Of a stretch of DNA of 18,168 nucleotides, positions 1 to 6,799 are shown piece after piece (the stretch's first letter is position 1; each line of letters starts with the position of its first letter). The notes beneath the pieces are model-generated. The model saw only the letters and a list, made by a program, of their open reading frames with translations. It did not search any database and had not been told where the DNA came from. Source of the DNA: ZC4RG30 sp039929265. GTDB taxonomy: Bacteria; Pseudomonadota; Gammaproteobacteria; Steroidobacterales; Steroidobacteraceae. A program made the position numbers and the translations under genes. Location: NCBI GenBank assembly GCA_039929265.1, contig JBDSRN010000205.1, forward strand, positions 1-18,168. The letters run 5' to 3'.

Positions 1-70
1 CTATGCCCTTCGCAATCAACCTTACCTCGACGATCTCACCGGCAATCGGCGGCGTCAGTCCGACAGGCTG

Positions 71-970
71 CTAGCGCGCAGGGAACAGCGCGCTGTAGCG
101 ATAATCCGGCAGTTCAAACTGCCGGCCGGCGGTACGCGCGGCGAGTTCGCTCGCCTCGCGATGAACCCTCGGCTCCGCGCCTTCGCGCGCGTGCGCACTC
201 ACCGTGATGAAGCCGCGAGTTGCAGTCTGGGCCGACAATTCCACGATCATCCCGTCCTTTGTCTCGATGCTCAGTTGCGCATTGCCGGACGACGCGCTCG
301 TGGCCCGCACGTCATCGAACCCGAAACCCGCGAACGATGGGTCGGGAGGCGGCACCTGTGCCTTCTTCAGCGTTGCGGGCGCGGGCTTGCGCGTGACCGA
401 CTTGATGCGTTCCGGCGGCAGATCGAAGAGCTGGTGGTCGAGCCAGCTTGCCGGCTGCGCGTTGAGCGTGAGCTGCGGGGTGGCAAGCACGCTGCCGGCC
501 TGATCGGGCACGCGCACGAAGCTGGTGTTGCTGCCGCCGGCGCGACCGATGATCAGGCGGCGGGTGCTCGTGCCCGAGCGGATCTCCAGCAGCGTGCCGC
601 GCGCCTCGGCGTGGTTCGGTTCGTCGAGCCCGAGCGCGGGATAGTTGTCCGGATCGCGCGTCTTCTGCTCCACCACGGCGAGGGCCGCGCAGTCGAGCAG
701 CAGCCTGCGCAGCTTCACAAGGTCGGCACGGTAGCTGCGTTCCACAACCTGCCACTCGGTGCTGTCCAGGCGCCTGAGCGTGGCCACGGTGCCATCGCCG
801 CGCGCGATGCGGATCTCGCTGACGTCGTTGAGGCCCGTGGCAAAGCCGGGCAGTACCAGCGCACCGGTGAGGGTAGCGCGGGGGAGTTGGCGCTGCGCAC
901 TCAGCCACAGCGCGCAACCGATCACGAGCAATGCCAGCCCCCCGAAGATGCTGACGCCCAGGCGGCTCAT
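71..970 (-). CDS. DUF4340 domain-containing membrane-anchored protein
   Basis: The 299-residue product has one N-terminal membrane segment (about residues 5-24) and then a soluble, probably periplasmic, region. The alternating 'EIRIARGDGT..TLRR...W.V' and 'SWLDHQLFDLPPERIKSV' patterns are typical of DUF4340 proteins. These are routinely encoded next to GldG-type ABC auxiliary proteins, and no enzymatic activity is established for them. The ATG start (968-970) overlaps the TGA of the upstream GldG-like gene (967-969), so the two are translationally coupled and this is the last gene of a four-gene block. The TAG at 71-73 ends it. The reading frame stays open for the remaining 70 bases after the stop but has no convincing start, and I see no gene or terminator there. 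Family assignment is by pattern recognition; the substrate is unknown. Confidence 0.85.
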   Translation of the reverse strand: MSRLGVSIFGGLALLVIGCALWLSAQRQLPRATLTGALVLPGFATGLNDVSEIRIARGDGTVATLRRLDSTEWQVVERSYRADLVKLRRLLLDCAALAVVEQKTRDPDNYPALGLDEPNHAEARGTLLEIRSGTSTRRLIIGRAGGSNTSFVRVPDQAGSVLATPQLTLNAQPASWLDHQLFDLPPERIKSVTRKPAPATLKKAQVPPPDPSFAGFGFDDVRATSASSGNAQLSIETKDGMIVELSAQTATRGFITVSAHAREGAEPRVHREASELAARTAGRQFELPDYRYSALFPAR

Positions 971-2793
971 GCGCGCGTGTGGCGCCGTCGACGGCGCAGT
1001 CGCGCCACCAATGCGAGTGCGATCACCAGAACAAGAGGAAATACTATGATATTCAATATCTTGACAATTTTTCCTAGATTCTCTATATCTTGATTCAGAT
1101 TGAGTCGCACGGCGCGCAGTTCGCGCCGGATCGCCGTTTTGCGCTGCTGGAAGCTGTCCAGTTCCTGTTGCTGTTCAGCGGTGAGAATGAGTTCGCGCGC
1201 CGCCTGATCGGGTCGCTGCGCCTGCAGCGCGCTGAGCTTGTCTTCCGTCTGCTGGAGCTGCTCTTCCAGCTCCTTTTCCTTCGTGCGGAACCGGTCCTCG
1301 GCGGCACGTCGCAGCGACTCGACGGTGTCGAAAGGACGCGAGAAACTCGCGCGCCCCCGCACGCTGATGAGGTCGCTGCTGCCGGCGAGATTGTCGAGCG
1401 CATTCCAGACGAGATCGCCGTTGTTGGCGAATGCCTGCGCGACGCGCTGACCGAAAAAATTCTCTTCGCGCACCCACAGGTAATTGCTCAGCAGGTCGGT
1501 ATCCGCAACGACGATCGCATTCATCGGTTGCTGCGTGGTGCCCGTGATGCGCGCCGCGAGCGTGAAGCGCTCGCCGGTGGGGCGAAAGCCATCGCGCAAC
1601 GTCGCCGGGTCCATCAGCATTGCGAATCGCGCCACGGGAATGAGCGCGCTCTGCTTGCCGGTCTGCAGCAGCGGGGTGAACTGATATGGCGATCCGGCGC
1701 GCGCCTTCAGGCTGCCGGCACTGGCCAGGTTGATGCTGGAAAGGCCCGCGGTGATAATTTCGTCCTGCGCGAAGGCACCCGCGTCGAGGCCAAGGATTCC
1801 AAGATGGCGCGTGCCGACGCCATTGGGACCTGCGCTGACGACCAGCGCATGCTCCGCGTCGCCGACGACGTTCTGCGTGTCGAATTCGATCCCGAGATTC
1901 TGCAGCAGCCCTTCGGCGTGCGAAGCGCGGTCAGTTGCTGCGCCGGGAATCATTGCCTCCTGCGATGCGGGCGGTGGAGTCGGATCCTGCTCCGCGAGTG
2001 GATCCACGAATAGCAGCAGCTTGCCGCCCTTGCGGAGGTACTGCTTGATCGCATCCTGCAGGCCGTCACTCAGGTTCTTCGGATGCACCAGGGTGAGCAC
2101 GTCGATGTCGGCATCGATGCTCGTCACGGTGAGCTCGAGGCGCCGCAGCGTGAACAGCTGCTCGGTTTGCGTGACGACCGCCCAGGGTTCCTGCGCGGCA
2201 CCCGTGCGGGGATCGCTGCCCCCGTCCATCGGCAGGCTCGACAGCCAGCCCACGACCGGCTTCTTCGAATTGCCGAGCTGCTGGATCAGCTTCACCACGT
2301 CATATTCGAGGAACTGCTCCTTCGCCGGATCGAAGAACTCGATCATCGCGCGACCATCGGTGGAGTTCGTGCCGGCAAGCCCGAAGTACAGGGGTTGCGT
2401 GCCGTTGCCCGTGGGTACCGACTTGATGCCGAACTCGGCGGCGCGATCCTCCTCATCGGAGAACGCCTGTGGATCGATGCGCGACAGTCGGATCTTGCCG
2501 TCCGATGCGTTGGCCAGTTCCTGCAGGAACTCCCGCACGCGCGTACCGTAGGTCTGGATCGCGGGATAACCTGAGGCGGCGCGCTCGCTGTAGAAGAAGT
2601 ACAGGTTGATTGGCTCCTTCAGGCTCCCGAGGATGCGCTGGGTACCGGGGGCCGTGGTATACAGCCCGCTCGCGGTAAGGTCGATGCGTGTCCCGCGCAG
2701 CAACTGGTTCGCGAGCACCGTGAGACCGACGAACAGCACGAACAGCGCGATCAACGCGGCGACGCCGAGGCCTTTGCGCGGGTTCACGCTCAT
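967..2793 (-). CDS. GldG-like ABC transporter auxiliary protein
   Basis: The 608-residue product starts MSVNPRKGLG. It has an N-terminal membrane helix (about 10-32), a large extracytoplasmic region of the ABC_transp_aux/GldG type, a coiled-coil stretch rich in Glu and Gln (about 490-570) and a C-terminal membrane helix before an Arg-rich tail. The frame continues upstream to 3351, but that extension only shadows the permease. I chose the ATG at 2791-2793 because it overlaps the permease TGA (2790-2792) and is followed by an obvious membrane anchor. The family accompanies ABC ATPase and ABC-2 permease pairs such as GldA/GldF of gliding bacteria; in proteobacteria its role is unknown. The codons around 1040-1100 are markedly AT-rich and contain several rare ones (ATA, CTA, GGA), unlike the rest of the gene. 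Confidence 0.88.
   Translation of the reverse strand: MSVNPRKGLGVAALIALFVLFVGLTVLANQLLRGTRIDLTASGLYTTAPGTQRILGSLKEPINLYFFYSERAASGYPAIQTYGTRVREFLQELANASDGKIRLSRIDPQAFSDEEDRAAEFGIKSVPTGNGTQPLYFGLAGTNSTDGRAMIEFFDPAKEQFLEYDVVKLIQQLGNSKKPVVGWLSSLPMDGGSDPRTGAAQEPWAVVTQTEQLFTLRRLELTVTSIDADIDVLTLVHPKNLSDGLQDAIKQYLRKGGKLLLFVDPLAEQDPTPPPASQEAMIPGAATDRASHAEGLLQNLGIEFDTQNVVGDAEHALVVSAGPNGVGTRHLGILGLDAGAFAQDEIITAGLSSINLASAGSLKARAGSPYQFTPLLQTGKQSALIPVARFAMLMDPATLRDGFRPTGERFTLAARITGTTQQPMNAIVVADTDLLSNYLWVREENFFGQRVAQAFANNGDLVWNALDNLAGSSDLISVRGRASFSRPFDTVESLRRAAEDRFRTKEKELEEQLQQTEDKLSALQAQRPDQAARELILTAEQQQELDSFQQRKTAIRRELRAVRLNLNQDIENLGKIVKILNIIVFPLVLVIALALVARLRRRRRHTRA
1061..1089 (+). promoter_or_regulatory. 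Possible sigma-70-like promoter antisense to the GldG-like gene
   Basis: A perfect TTGACA hexamer (1061-1066) is followed after exactly 17 bases by TATATC (1084-1089, four of six matches to TATAAT). It lies in the most AT-rich patch of the block. It points along the plus strand, against the surrounding gene. It may be a chance product of the Ile/Asn-rich codons here, so it is listed only as a candidate source of antisense RNA. Confidence 0.25.
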
Positions 2794-3524
2794 TCCGAGC
2801 GCCGCAGGTCGAGCACCAGCGCCGTTGCTGCGAGGAATGTCGCGATGAGCAGGGCGAAGTACAGCAGGTCGCGCAGATCGATCACGCCCTTGCGTATGGA
2901 TTCGAAGTGCGCGAGGAACGAGAGCGAGGCGATCGCATCGAGCAGCTCCTGTGGCGCCCAGCCGCGGAACGCGTCGAGCACCAAAGGAAAGCCCGCGAGC
3001 AGGAACAGGAAGCACGCGACCACGGCGAGGATGAAAGCGATCACCTGGTTGCGCGTGAGCGCCGACATGCACGAGCCGATCGCGAGGAAGCCGCCCGCCA
3101 TCAGCGTGCTGCCGATGTACGCGGCGAAGATCACGCCGTTGTCGGGCGCGCCAAGGTAGTTGACCGTGATCCAGATCGGAAAGGTGAGGGCGAGCGCGAG
3201 GGTCGTGAACAGCCAGGCCGCGGTGAACTTGCCCAGCACCGCCTGCCACAGCCAGATCGGCTGCGTGAGCAGCAGTTCGATGCTGCCGGACTTGCGCTCT
3301 TCTGCCCACAGCCGCATGGAGACCGACGGCACCAGGAACAGATACAGCCACGGGTGGTAGGCGAAGAACGGCGTGAGGTCCGCCTGGCCGCGCTCGTAGA
3401 GGTTGCCGAGGTTGAAGGTAAGCAGCGCCGCGACAACGAGAAACAGGAGGATGAACACGTACGCGAGCGGCGTCGCGAAGTAGCTCGCAAGCTCGCGGCG
3501 CGCGATCGTGATGACTGCACTCAT
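2790..3524 (-). CDS. ABC-2 type transporter permease (GldF-like)
   Basis: The 244-residue integral membrane protein has about six hydrophobic segments, near residues 18-38, 57-70, 97-120, 132-152, 162-186 and 215-238. The motif 'MRLWAEERKSGSIELLLTQP' after the second segment is the hallmark coupling region of ABC-2 permeases of the GldF/NosY type. The ATG (3522-3524) overlaps the TGA of the ATPase gene (3521-3523), and its own TGA overlaps the GldG-like start, so all three are likely translated in a fixed ratio. An upstream in-frame extension to 3641 was rejected because it only shadows the ATPase and is Arg/His-rich. With the ATPase it would form the membrane part of an exporter or surface-component transporter of unknown substrate. 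Confidence 0.92.
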   Translation of the reverse strand: MSAVITIARRELASYFATPLAYVFILLFLVVAALLTFNLGNLYERGQADLTPFFAYHPWLYLFLVPSVSMRLWAEERKSGSIELLLTQPIWLWQAVLGKFTAAWLFTTLALALTFPIWITVNYLGAPDNGVIFAAYIGSTLMAGGFLAIGSCMSALTRNQVIAFILAVVACFLFLLAGFPLVLDAFRGWAPQELLDAIASLSFLAHFESIRKGVIDLRDLLYFALLIATFLAATALVLDLRRSE

Positions 3525-4231
3525 GTCGTCACTGCCCGGAATATGTCTTCGAGGCGACCGGATTGCGCACGCGCGGCGAGACCCTGCGGCGTGTCGTCGA
3601 GCACGATAGTGCCGCGCGCGATGATGATCGCACGTGTGCACACCGCCTCGACCTCCTCGAGGATGTGCGTGGAGATGATGATGATCTTGTCGCGCGCCAT
3701 GCCATTGATGAGCGTGCGCACTTCGTGCTTCTGATTCGGATCGAGACCGTCGGTGGGCTCATCGAGCACCAGTGCCGGTGGATCGTGCAGTATCGCCTGC
3801 GCGAGACCCACGCGGCGACGAAAGCCTTTGGACAAGGTGTCGATCGTCTGGCCCAGCACCTCGCCGAGGGCGAGCTGGCCTATCACGAAATCGAGGCGTG
3901 CCCTGCGCACGGTGCCGCGCAGTCGACGCAGGTCGGCGATGAAGGCGAGGAAATCACCGACGCTCATCTCGCCGTAGCTGGGCGCTCCTTCGGGCAGGTA
4001 GCCGAGGGCCGCCCGTGCCTTGCGTGGCTGAGTCTGCACGTCGTAGCCACAGATGCTGGCGCTGCCGCTGCTGGCGGTGATGAATCCCGCGAGCATGCGC
4101 ATGGTTGTCGTCTTGCCTGCGCCGTTCGGGCCGAGAAAGCCGAGTACCTCGCCGGGCTGAACCTCGAAGCTCAGCTCGTTGACCGCCGCCAGCGATCCGT
4201 AATGCTTGGTGAGTCGTTCCGTTCTTATCAT
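3521..4231 (-). CDS. ABC transporter ATP-binding protein (GldA/CcmA type)
   Basis: The 236-residue nucleotide-binding subunit has Walker A GPNGAGKT at residues 34-41, a signature LSKGF at 133-137 in place of the canonical LSGGQ, Walker B ALVLDE at 153-158, the D-loop GLD, and the switch His189 in ISTHILEE. LSKG is common in the GldA/NatA/CcmA branch and is compatible with activity. The ATG at 4229-4231 gives the normal family N-terminus (MIRTERLTKHYG). A GTG at 4321 would add 30 residues without family character and was not used. No clear Shine-Dalgarno precedes the ATG. It lies 97 bases downstream of the lipoprotein gene on the same strand with no visible terminator between, so some read-through from the riboswitch-controlled transcript is possible. 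It powers the permease encoded next. Confidence 0.94.
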   Translation of the reverse strand: MIRTERLTKHYGSLAAVNELSFEVQPGEVLGFLGPNGAGKTTTMRMLAGFITASSGSASICGYDVQTQPRKARAALGYLPEGAPSYGEMSVGDFLAFIADLRRLRGTVRRARLDFVIGQLALGEVLGQTIDTLSKGFRRRVGLAQAILHDPPALVLDEPTDGLDPNQKHEVRTLINGMARDKIIIISTHILEEVEAVCTRAIIIARGTIVLDDTPQGLAARAQSGRLEDIFRAVTT

Positions 4232-4327
4232 GTCGCTGAGGGTTGACGCGCAGGCCCGGGGAAAGTTCCGGACCGGCGCACCATAACTCAACTCACGCGT
4301 GTCAGGCGACTCGCCCGGCACGACGCA

Positions 4328-5872
4328 TCACATGACGGTCTTGCTGCCAACGTTGGACATCGGACCCTCGACGCCGCCGCTGGTGTAAGCGGTGATCCCG
4401 AAATAGTGCGTGCCCGACGCGAGGTTCGCGATCACGTAACTCGTCAGACCCGCGTTGCTGATCGTCACCTGATTGGTCATCGAGCCGGCGCTTGCCCCGT
4501 AATAGATGCGATAGCCCGCGAGATTGCTCAGGGCGGAACCGTCGGAGTTCTGTGTCGGCGGCGTCCAGGACAGCGTGGCGGAGCCCGAGGCGATCTGCAC
4601 GACATTTATGCTGAACGCGGGCAGCGCGACGCTGCTGCTGCCGTCGCTCGCCGTGATGAGAATGTTGGCGTAGCTGCCGACCGCGCTCGCAGCGGGGGAT
4701 CCCGTGAGCTTGCCGGTTGCCGCATCGAATGTCGCCCAGCTGGGTTTGCCGCTGATGCTGAACGTCAGCGCATCACCGTTGGGATCGCTCGCCGTTGGCT
4801 GGAAGCTGTAACTGCCCCCGACATTCGTGTTGCTCGCCGGAGAGCCGCTGATCACCGGGCTGCCATTGGCGCCGCCCTGCACGGTCAAGGTGAAGGCGGT
4901 GAGCGCGGAGGTCGCCTTGCCGTCGCTGACTGCGATCACGATGTTCGCATAGGAGCCGATCGCGTTTGCCGCTGGCGTGCCCGTGAGGGCGCCAGTGGAT
5001 GTATTGAACGTTGCCCACGTCGGCTTGTTGGTGATGGAGTAGCCGAGCGCGTTGCCATCCGGATCGCTCGCGGTCGGCTTGAAGCTGTACGCCTGACCCA
5101 CCGTCGCCGTCGCGATCGCGAGGCCCGCGATGCTGGGTGCGCGGTTCGCCGCGGCCTGCACGGTGACAGCGAAGGCGGGCAGCGCGGCGCTCGACTTGCC
5201 GTCGGTCACGCTGATCAGAATGTTCGAATAGGTCTTGGCGTTCGCCGTGCCCGGTGTGCCTGCCAGCGTGCCGGTCGTGGTGCTGAAGCTCGCCCATTCG
5301 GGCTTGTTCGCGATCGCGAAGGTGAGTGAAGCGGAGTCGGCGTCGGTAGCCGTCGCCTTGAAGCTGTACGCAGCGGCAACCGTCGCGGTCGTTGCCGGCG
5401 TGCCGCTGATGACCGGCGCGGCAGTACCGGGGACCGATACCGGCACCGAACCTTTCCTCGGACGCACGGCGATGCGGAACTTGTCGAGTGCCTTTTCGAC
5501 CTTGCCGTCGGACACTGAAACAATGATGTCGGCGCTTTGGCCGACGTCGGCAACCGTCGGGCTGCCTTCCATTCTGCCGCTGGTCTTGTCGAATCTGGCC
5601 CACTGCGGCAGACCCTGCACCTGGAACATCAGCGGATCCCCATCGGCGTCCGTCGCGCTCGCCTGCATCTCGTACGGGTCGCCCTCATCAACTGTCTGGG
5701 CCGGATTGGCAGCGATCTGCGGCGCGCGATTGCCGTCGCTGCCCACGATCTCGAGGGGGGTGTTGCCATCGGGCTTGTCGGCACCTTCGCTCATGCAACC
5801 CGACGCCATCACTGCCGTTGCGACTGCGAGAAGAATCGAACCCGTGCCCTTGCCCAGTAAAGCTGCTTTCAC
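4328..5872 (-). CDS. Lipoprotein with four He_PIG (Ig/cadherin-like) modules and a terminal FN3 module
   Basis: The 514-residue product has a signal peptide with a lipobox-like MASGC (Cys26), predicting a lipid-anchored envelope protein. Four homologous modules of about 90 residues follow (about 50-138, 151-238, 245-331, 338-425), each with 'YSF.ATATDADG..L.F.I..KP.WA.F...TG.L.GTP' and a closing 'SDGK..AL..F...V'. Three keep Asp-rich DADGD/DPDGN/DPNGD stretches like cadherin calcium sites; the second has DADSA. A fibronectin-III module (about 430-514) ends the protein. The start is GTG (5870-5872), supported by AAGGAG at 5884-5879 with 6 bases spacing. The leader is a cyclic di-GMP-I riboswitch, so expression should respond to c-di-GMP. 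The likely role is surface adhesion or polysaccharide binding; this is inferred, and no catalytic motif is visible. Confidence 0.9.
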   Translation of the reverse strand: MKAALLGKGTGSILLAVATAVMASGCMSEGADKPDGNTPLEIVGSDGNRAPQIAANPAQTVDEGDPYEMQASATDADGDPLMFQVQGLPQWARFDKTSGRMEGSPTVADVGQSADIIVSVSDGKVEKALDKFRIAVRPRKGSVPVSVPGTAAPVISGTPATTATVAAAYSFKATATDADSASLTFAIANKPEWASFSTTTGTLAGTPGTANAKTYSNILISVTDGKSSAALPAFAVTVQAAANRAPSIAGLAIATATVGQAYSFKPTASDPDGNALGYSITNKPTWATFNTSTGALTGTPAANAIGSYANIVIAVSDGKATSALTAFTLTVQGGANGSPVISGSPASNTNVGGSYSFQPTASDPNGDALTFSISGKPSWATFDAATGKLTGSPAASAVGSYANILITASDGSSSVALPAFSINVVQIASGSATLSWTPPTQNSDGSALSNLAGYRIYYGASAGSMTNQVTISNAGLTSYVIANLASGTHYFGITAYTSGGVEGPMSNVGSKTVM

Positions 5873-5878
5873 GTTGCG

Positions 5879-5884
5879 CTCCTT
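5879..5884 (-). promoter_or_regulatory. Shine-Dalgarno AAGGAG fixing a GTG start
   Basis: On the minus strand AAGGAG lies 6 bases before the GTG at 5870-5872, which supports that non-ATG start. It is only about 16 bases downstream of the aptamer core, so folding of the riboswitch could directly affect ribosome access. Confidence 0.75.
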
Positions 5885-5896
5885 ACGATTTGCGCC

Positions 5897-5982
5897 AGAT
5901 CGGTAGCCCCGCTATCTGTGTCCTGAGACCTTCAGACCGGAGGCTTTGCGTCCCCGCCTTTCGACGGGTTTGCCCTTGAGTT
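5897..5982 (-). ncRNA. Cyclic di-GMP-I (GEMM-I) riboswitch, copy 1
   Basis: Read on the minus strand this leader has the GEMM-I consensus in order. AGGGCAAACC is followed by a stem capped by a GAAA tetraloop, then GACGCAAAGCCUCCGG, then a second arm ending in AGAUAGCGGGG and CUACCG. The P1b-like stem (CCCGUC/GGCGGG) and a P2 arm (CUCCG/CGGGG) can be paired by eye. By alignment to the Vibrio cholerae Vc2 aptamer, the ligand-contacting G20 (last G of AGGGC), A47 (in GCAAAG) and C92 (in UACC) are all present. Retention of G20 favours c-di-GMP over the cGAMP-type variants that carry A there. It fills most of the gap between the two lipoprotein genes and ends near the ribosome site of the downstream one. 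The exact P1 ends are uncertain. Confidence 0.94.
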
Positions 5983-5999
5983 GCGTTGCTTCGCAACGC
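5983..5999 (-). terminator. Strong hairpin after the second lipoprotein gene (possible terminator or leader element)
   Basis: A perfect 7-base-pair inverted repeat (GCGTTGC/GCAACGC) with a 3-base loop lies 7 bases after the stop codon of the upstream lipoprotein gene (6007-6009) and just before aptamer copy 1. No U-run follows, so it is not a classical intrinsic terminator. It may protect the 3' end, or form part of the 5' leader of riboswitch 1. Confidence 0.4.
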
Positions 6000-6006
6000 T
6001 GTCGAA

Positions 6007-6708
6007 TCACATGATCGTCTTGCTCCCGATGTTCGAGATGCCGCTCTCGAGTCCGCCCGTTGTGTAGGCGGTGATGCCGAAGTAATGCGTGCCCGCGCGC
6101 AGATCCGCGATGGTGTAGGCAGTCAGCCCGGGATTGCTCACGTTGATGCTGTTGGTCAGCGAGTCCGCGCTGATGCCGTAGTAGATCCGGTAGCCCGCGA
6201 GGTTCAGTACGCCTGAGCCGTCGGTGTTCTGGGTGGGCGGCATCCACGTCAACGTGGCGGTGCCGGTTGCGGTGCCGACCTGCGCGACGGTGATCGAGAA
6301 AGCGGCAAGCGAAGTCTGGCTCGAGCCGCTGTTCGCGACGATCACGATGTTGCTGTACGTGCCGAGGTGTGCAGCCGTCGGCGTGCCGCTGAGTTTTCCG
6401 GTGGCGACATCGAAGTTCGCCCAGGCCGGCTTGTTCTGCACGGTGAAGGTCGCAGCACTTGCGCCGACGAGGCTTGGCGCGAAGCTGTAGGGCTGCCCTT
6501 CGGTGACCGTGGCAGTGCCCGACCCGGAGAGCGAGAGCGTCTGCGCGGTGCCGTTTCTAGAACTGTTCGATGTCGAACCCACCGGCGTCGTGCCCGTGGA
6601 GCCCGTAGCGGTCGACGACTCCGTGTCGCCGTTGCAGGCGCTGAGCAACGAGCTGCACAGCAGAATTCCTGCGAGAAAACCCTTTCGAATGTCTGCGAAA
6701 CCCGGCAT
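6007..6708 (-). CDS. Lipoprotein with one He_PIG module and a terminal FN3 module
   Basis: The 233-residue paralogue of the neighbouring lipoprotein starts MPGFADIRKG. Its signal peptide ends in a textbook lipobox LLSAC (Cys25 with this start; the +2 residue is Asn, compatible with outer-membrane sorting). A Ser/Thr/Gly-rich linker is followed by one putative-Ig module (about 72-150) and a fibronectin-III module (about 155-233). The module lacks the Asp-rich calcium-like motif of its relatives. Its last residues IGSKTIM mirror VGSKTVM of the paralogue. The ATG at 6706-6708 was preferred over the adjacent GTG (6709-6711) because the AGGAGG at 6720-6715 then sits 6 bases away. The mRNA leader carries riboswitch copy 2. 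A c-di-GMP-controlled surface or matrix lipoprotein is the likely role; the ligand is unknown. Confidence 0.9.
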   Translation of the reverse strand: MPGFADIRKGFLAGILLCSSLLSACNGDTESSTATGSTGTTPVGSTSNSSRNGTAQTLSLSGSGTATVTEGQPYSFAPSLVGASAATFTVQNKPAWANFDVATGKLSGTPTAAHLGTYSNIVIVANSGSSQTSLAAFSITVAQVGTATGTATLTWMPPTQNTDGSGVLNLAGYRIYYGISADSLTNSINVSNPGLTAYTIADLRAGTHYFGITAYTTGGLESGISNIGSKTIM

Positions 6709-6714
6709 CACTAA

Positions 6715-6720
6715 CCTCCT
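6715..6720 (-). promoter_or_regulatory. Shine-Dalgarno AGGAGG, possibly sequestered
   Basis: A consensus AGGAGG on the minus strand lies 6 bases upstream of the ATG at 6706-6708 and only 3 from the adjacent GTG, deciding the start. A CCUCC on the same strand (6742-6738) can pair with its GGAGG, offering a simple way to mask translation. Confidence 0.8.
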
Positions 6721-6775
6721 AAGTCCGATAGGGCTCCGGAGGGAAGGTCAGGATTCGGATGGCAGAGGCTGCGGA

Positions 6776-6799
6776 GATGCCTTCAGTCCTGAAGACATC
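6776..6799 (-). promoter_or_regulatory. Hairpin of the expression platform after riboswitch copy 2
   Basis: The 24 bases form a continuous 10-base-pair stem (one G-U wobble) around the 4-base loop GGAC, starting 4 bases after the aptamer core of copy 2. No U-tract follows, so it does not look like an intrinsic terminator. Its position suggests an element of the switch that rearranges with aptamer folding. Its role is inferred. Confidence 0.5.

Noticed and set aside
2794..3351. N-terminal extension of the GldG-like frame, giving a 794-residue protein
   Set aside because: The added part is an Arg/His/Ala-rich shadow of the permease gene, and an ATG with an ATGA overlap and a membrane anchor follows at 2793.
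2907..3734. 275-codon plus-strand frame opposite the ABC permease and ATPase
   Set aside because: Highly charged Arg/Glu/Gln composition and no domain; it is a mirror of two confidently identified genes.
4406..5329. 307-codon open frame on the plus strand opposite the long lipoprotein gene
   Set aside because: Arg/Ala-rich composition and repeat structure simply mirror the module repeats on the minus strand; no domain is recognisable.
4600..5700. Regular repeats considered as a CRISPR or satellite array
   Set aside because: The period of about 280 bases matches the 90-residue He_PIG modules within one open reading frame, and the repeats are divergent.
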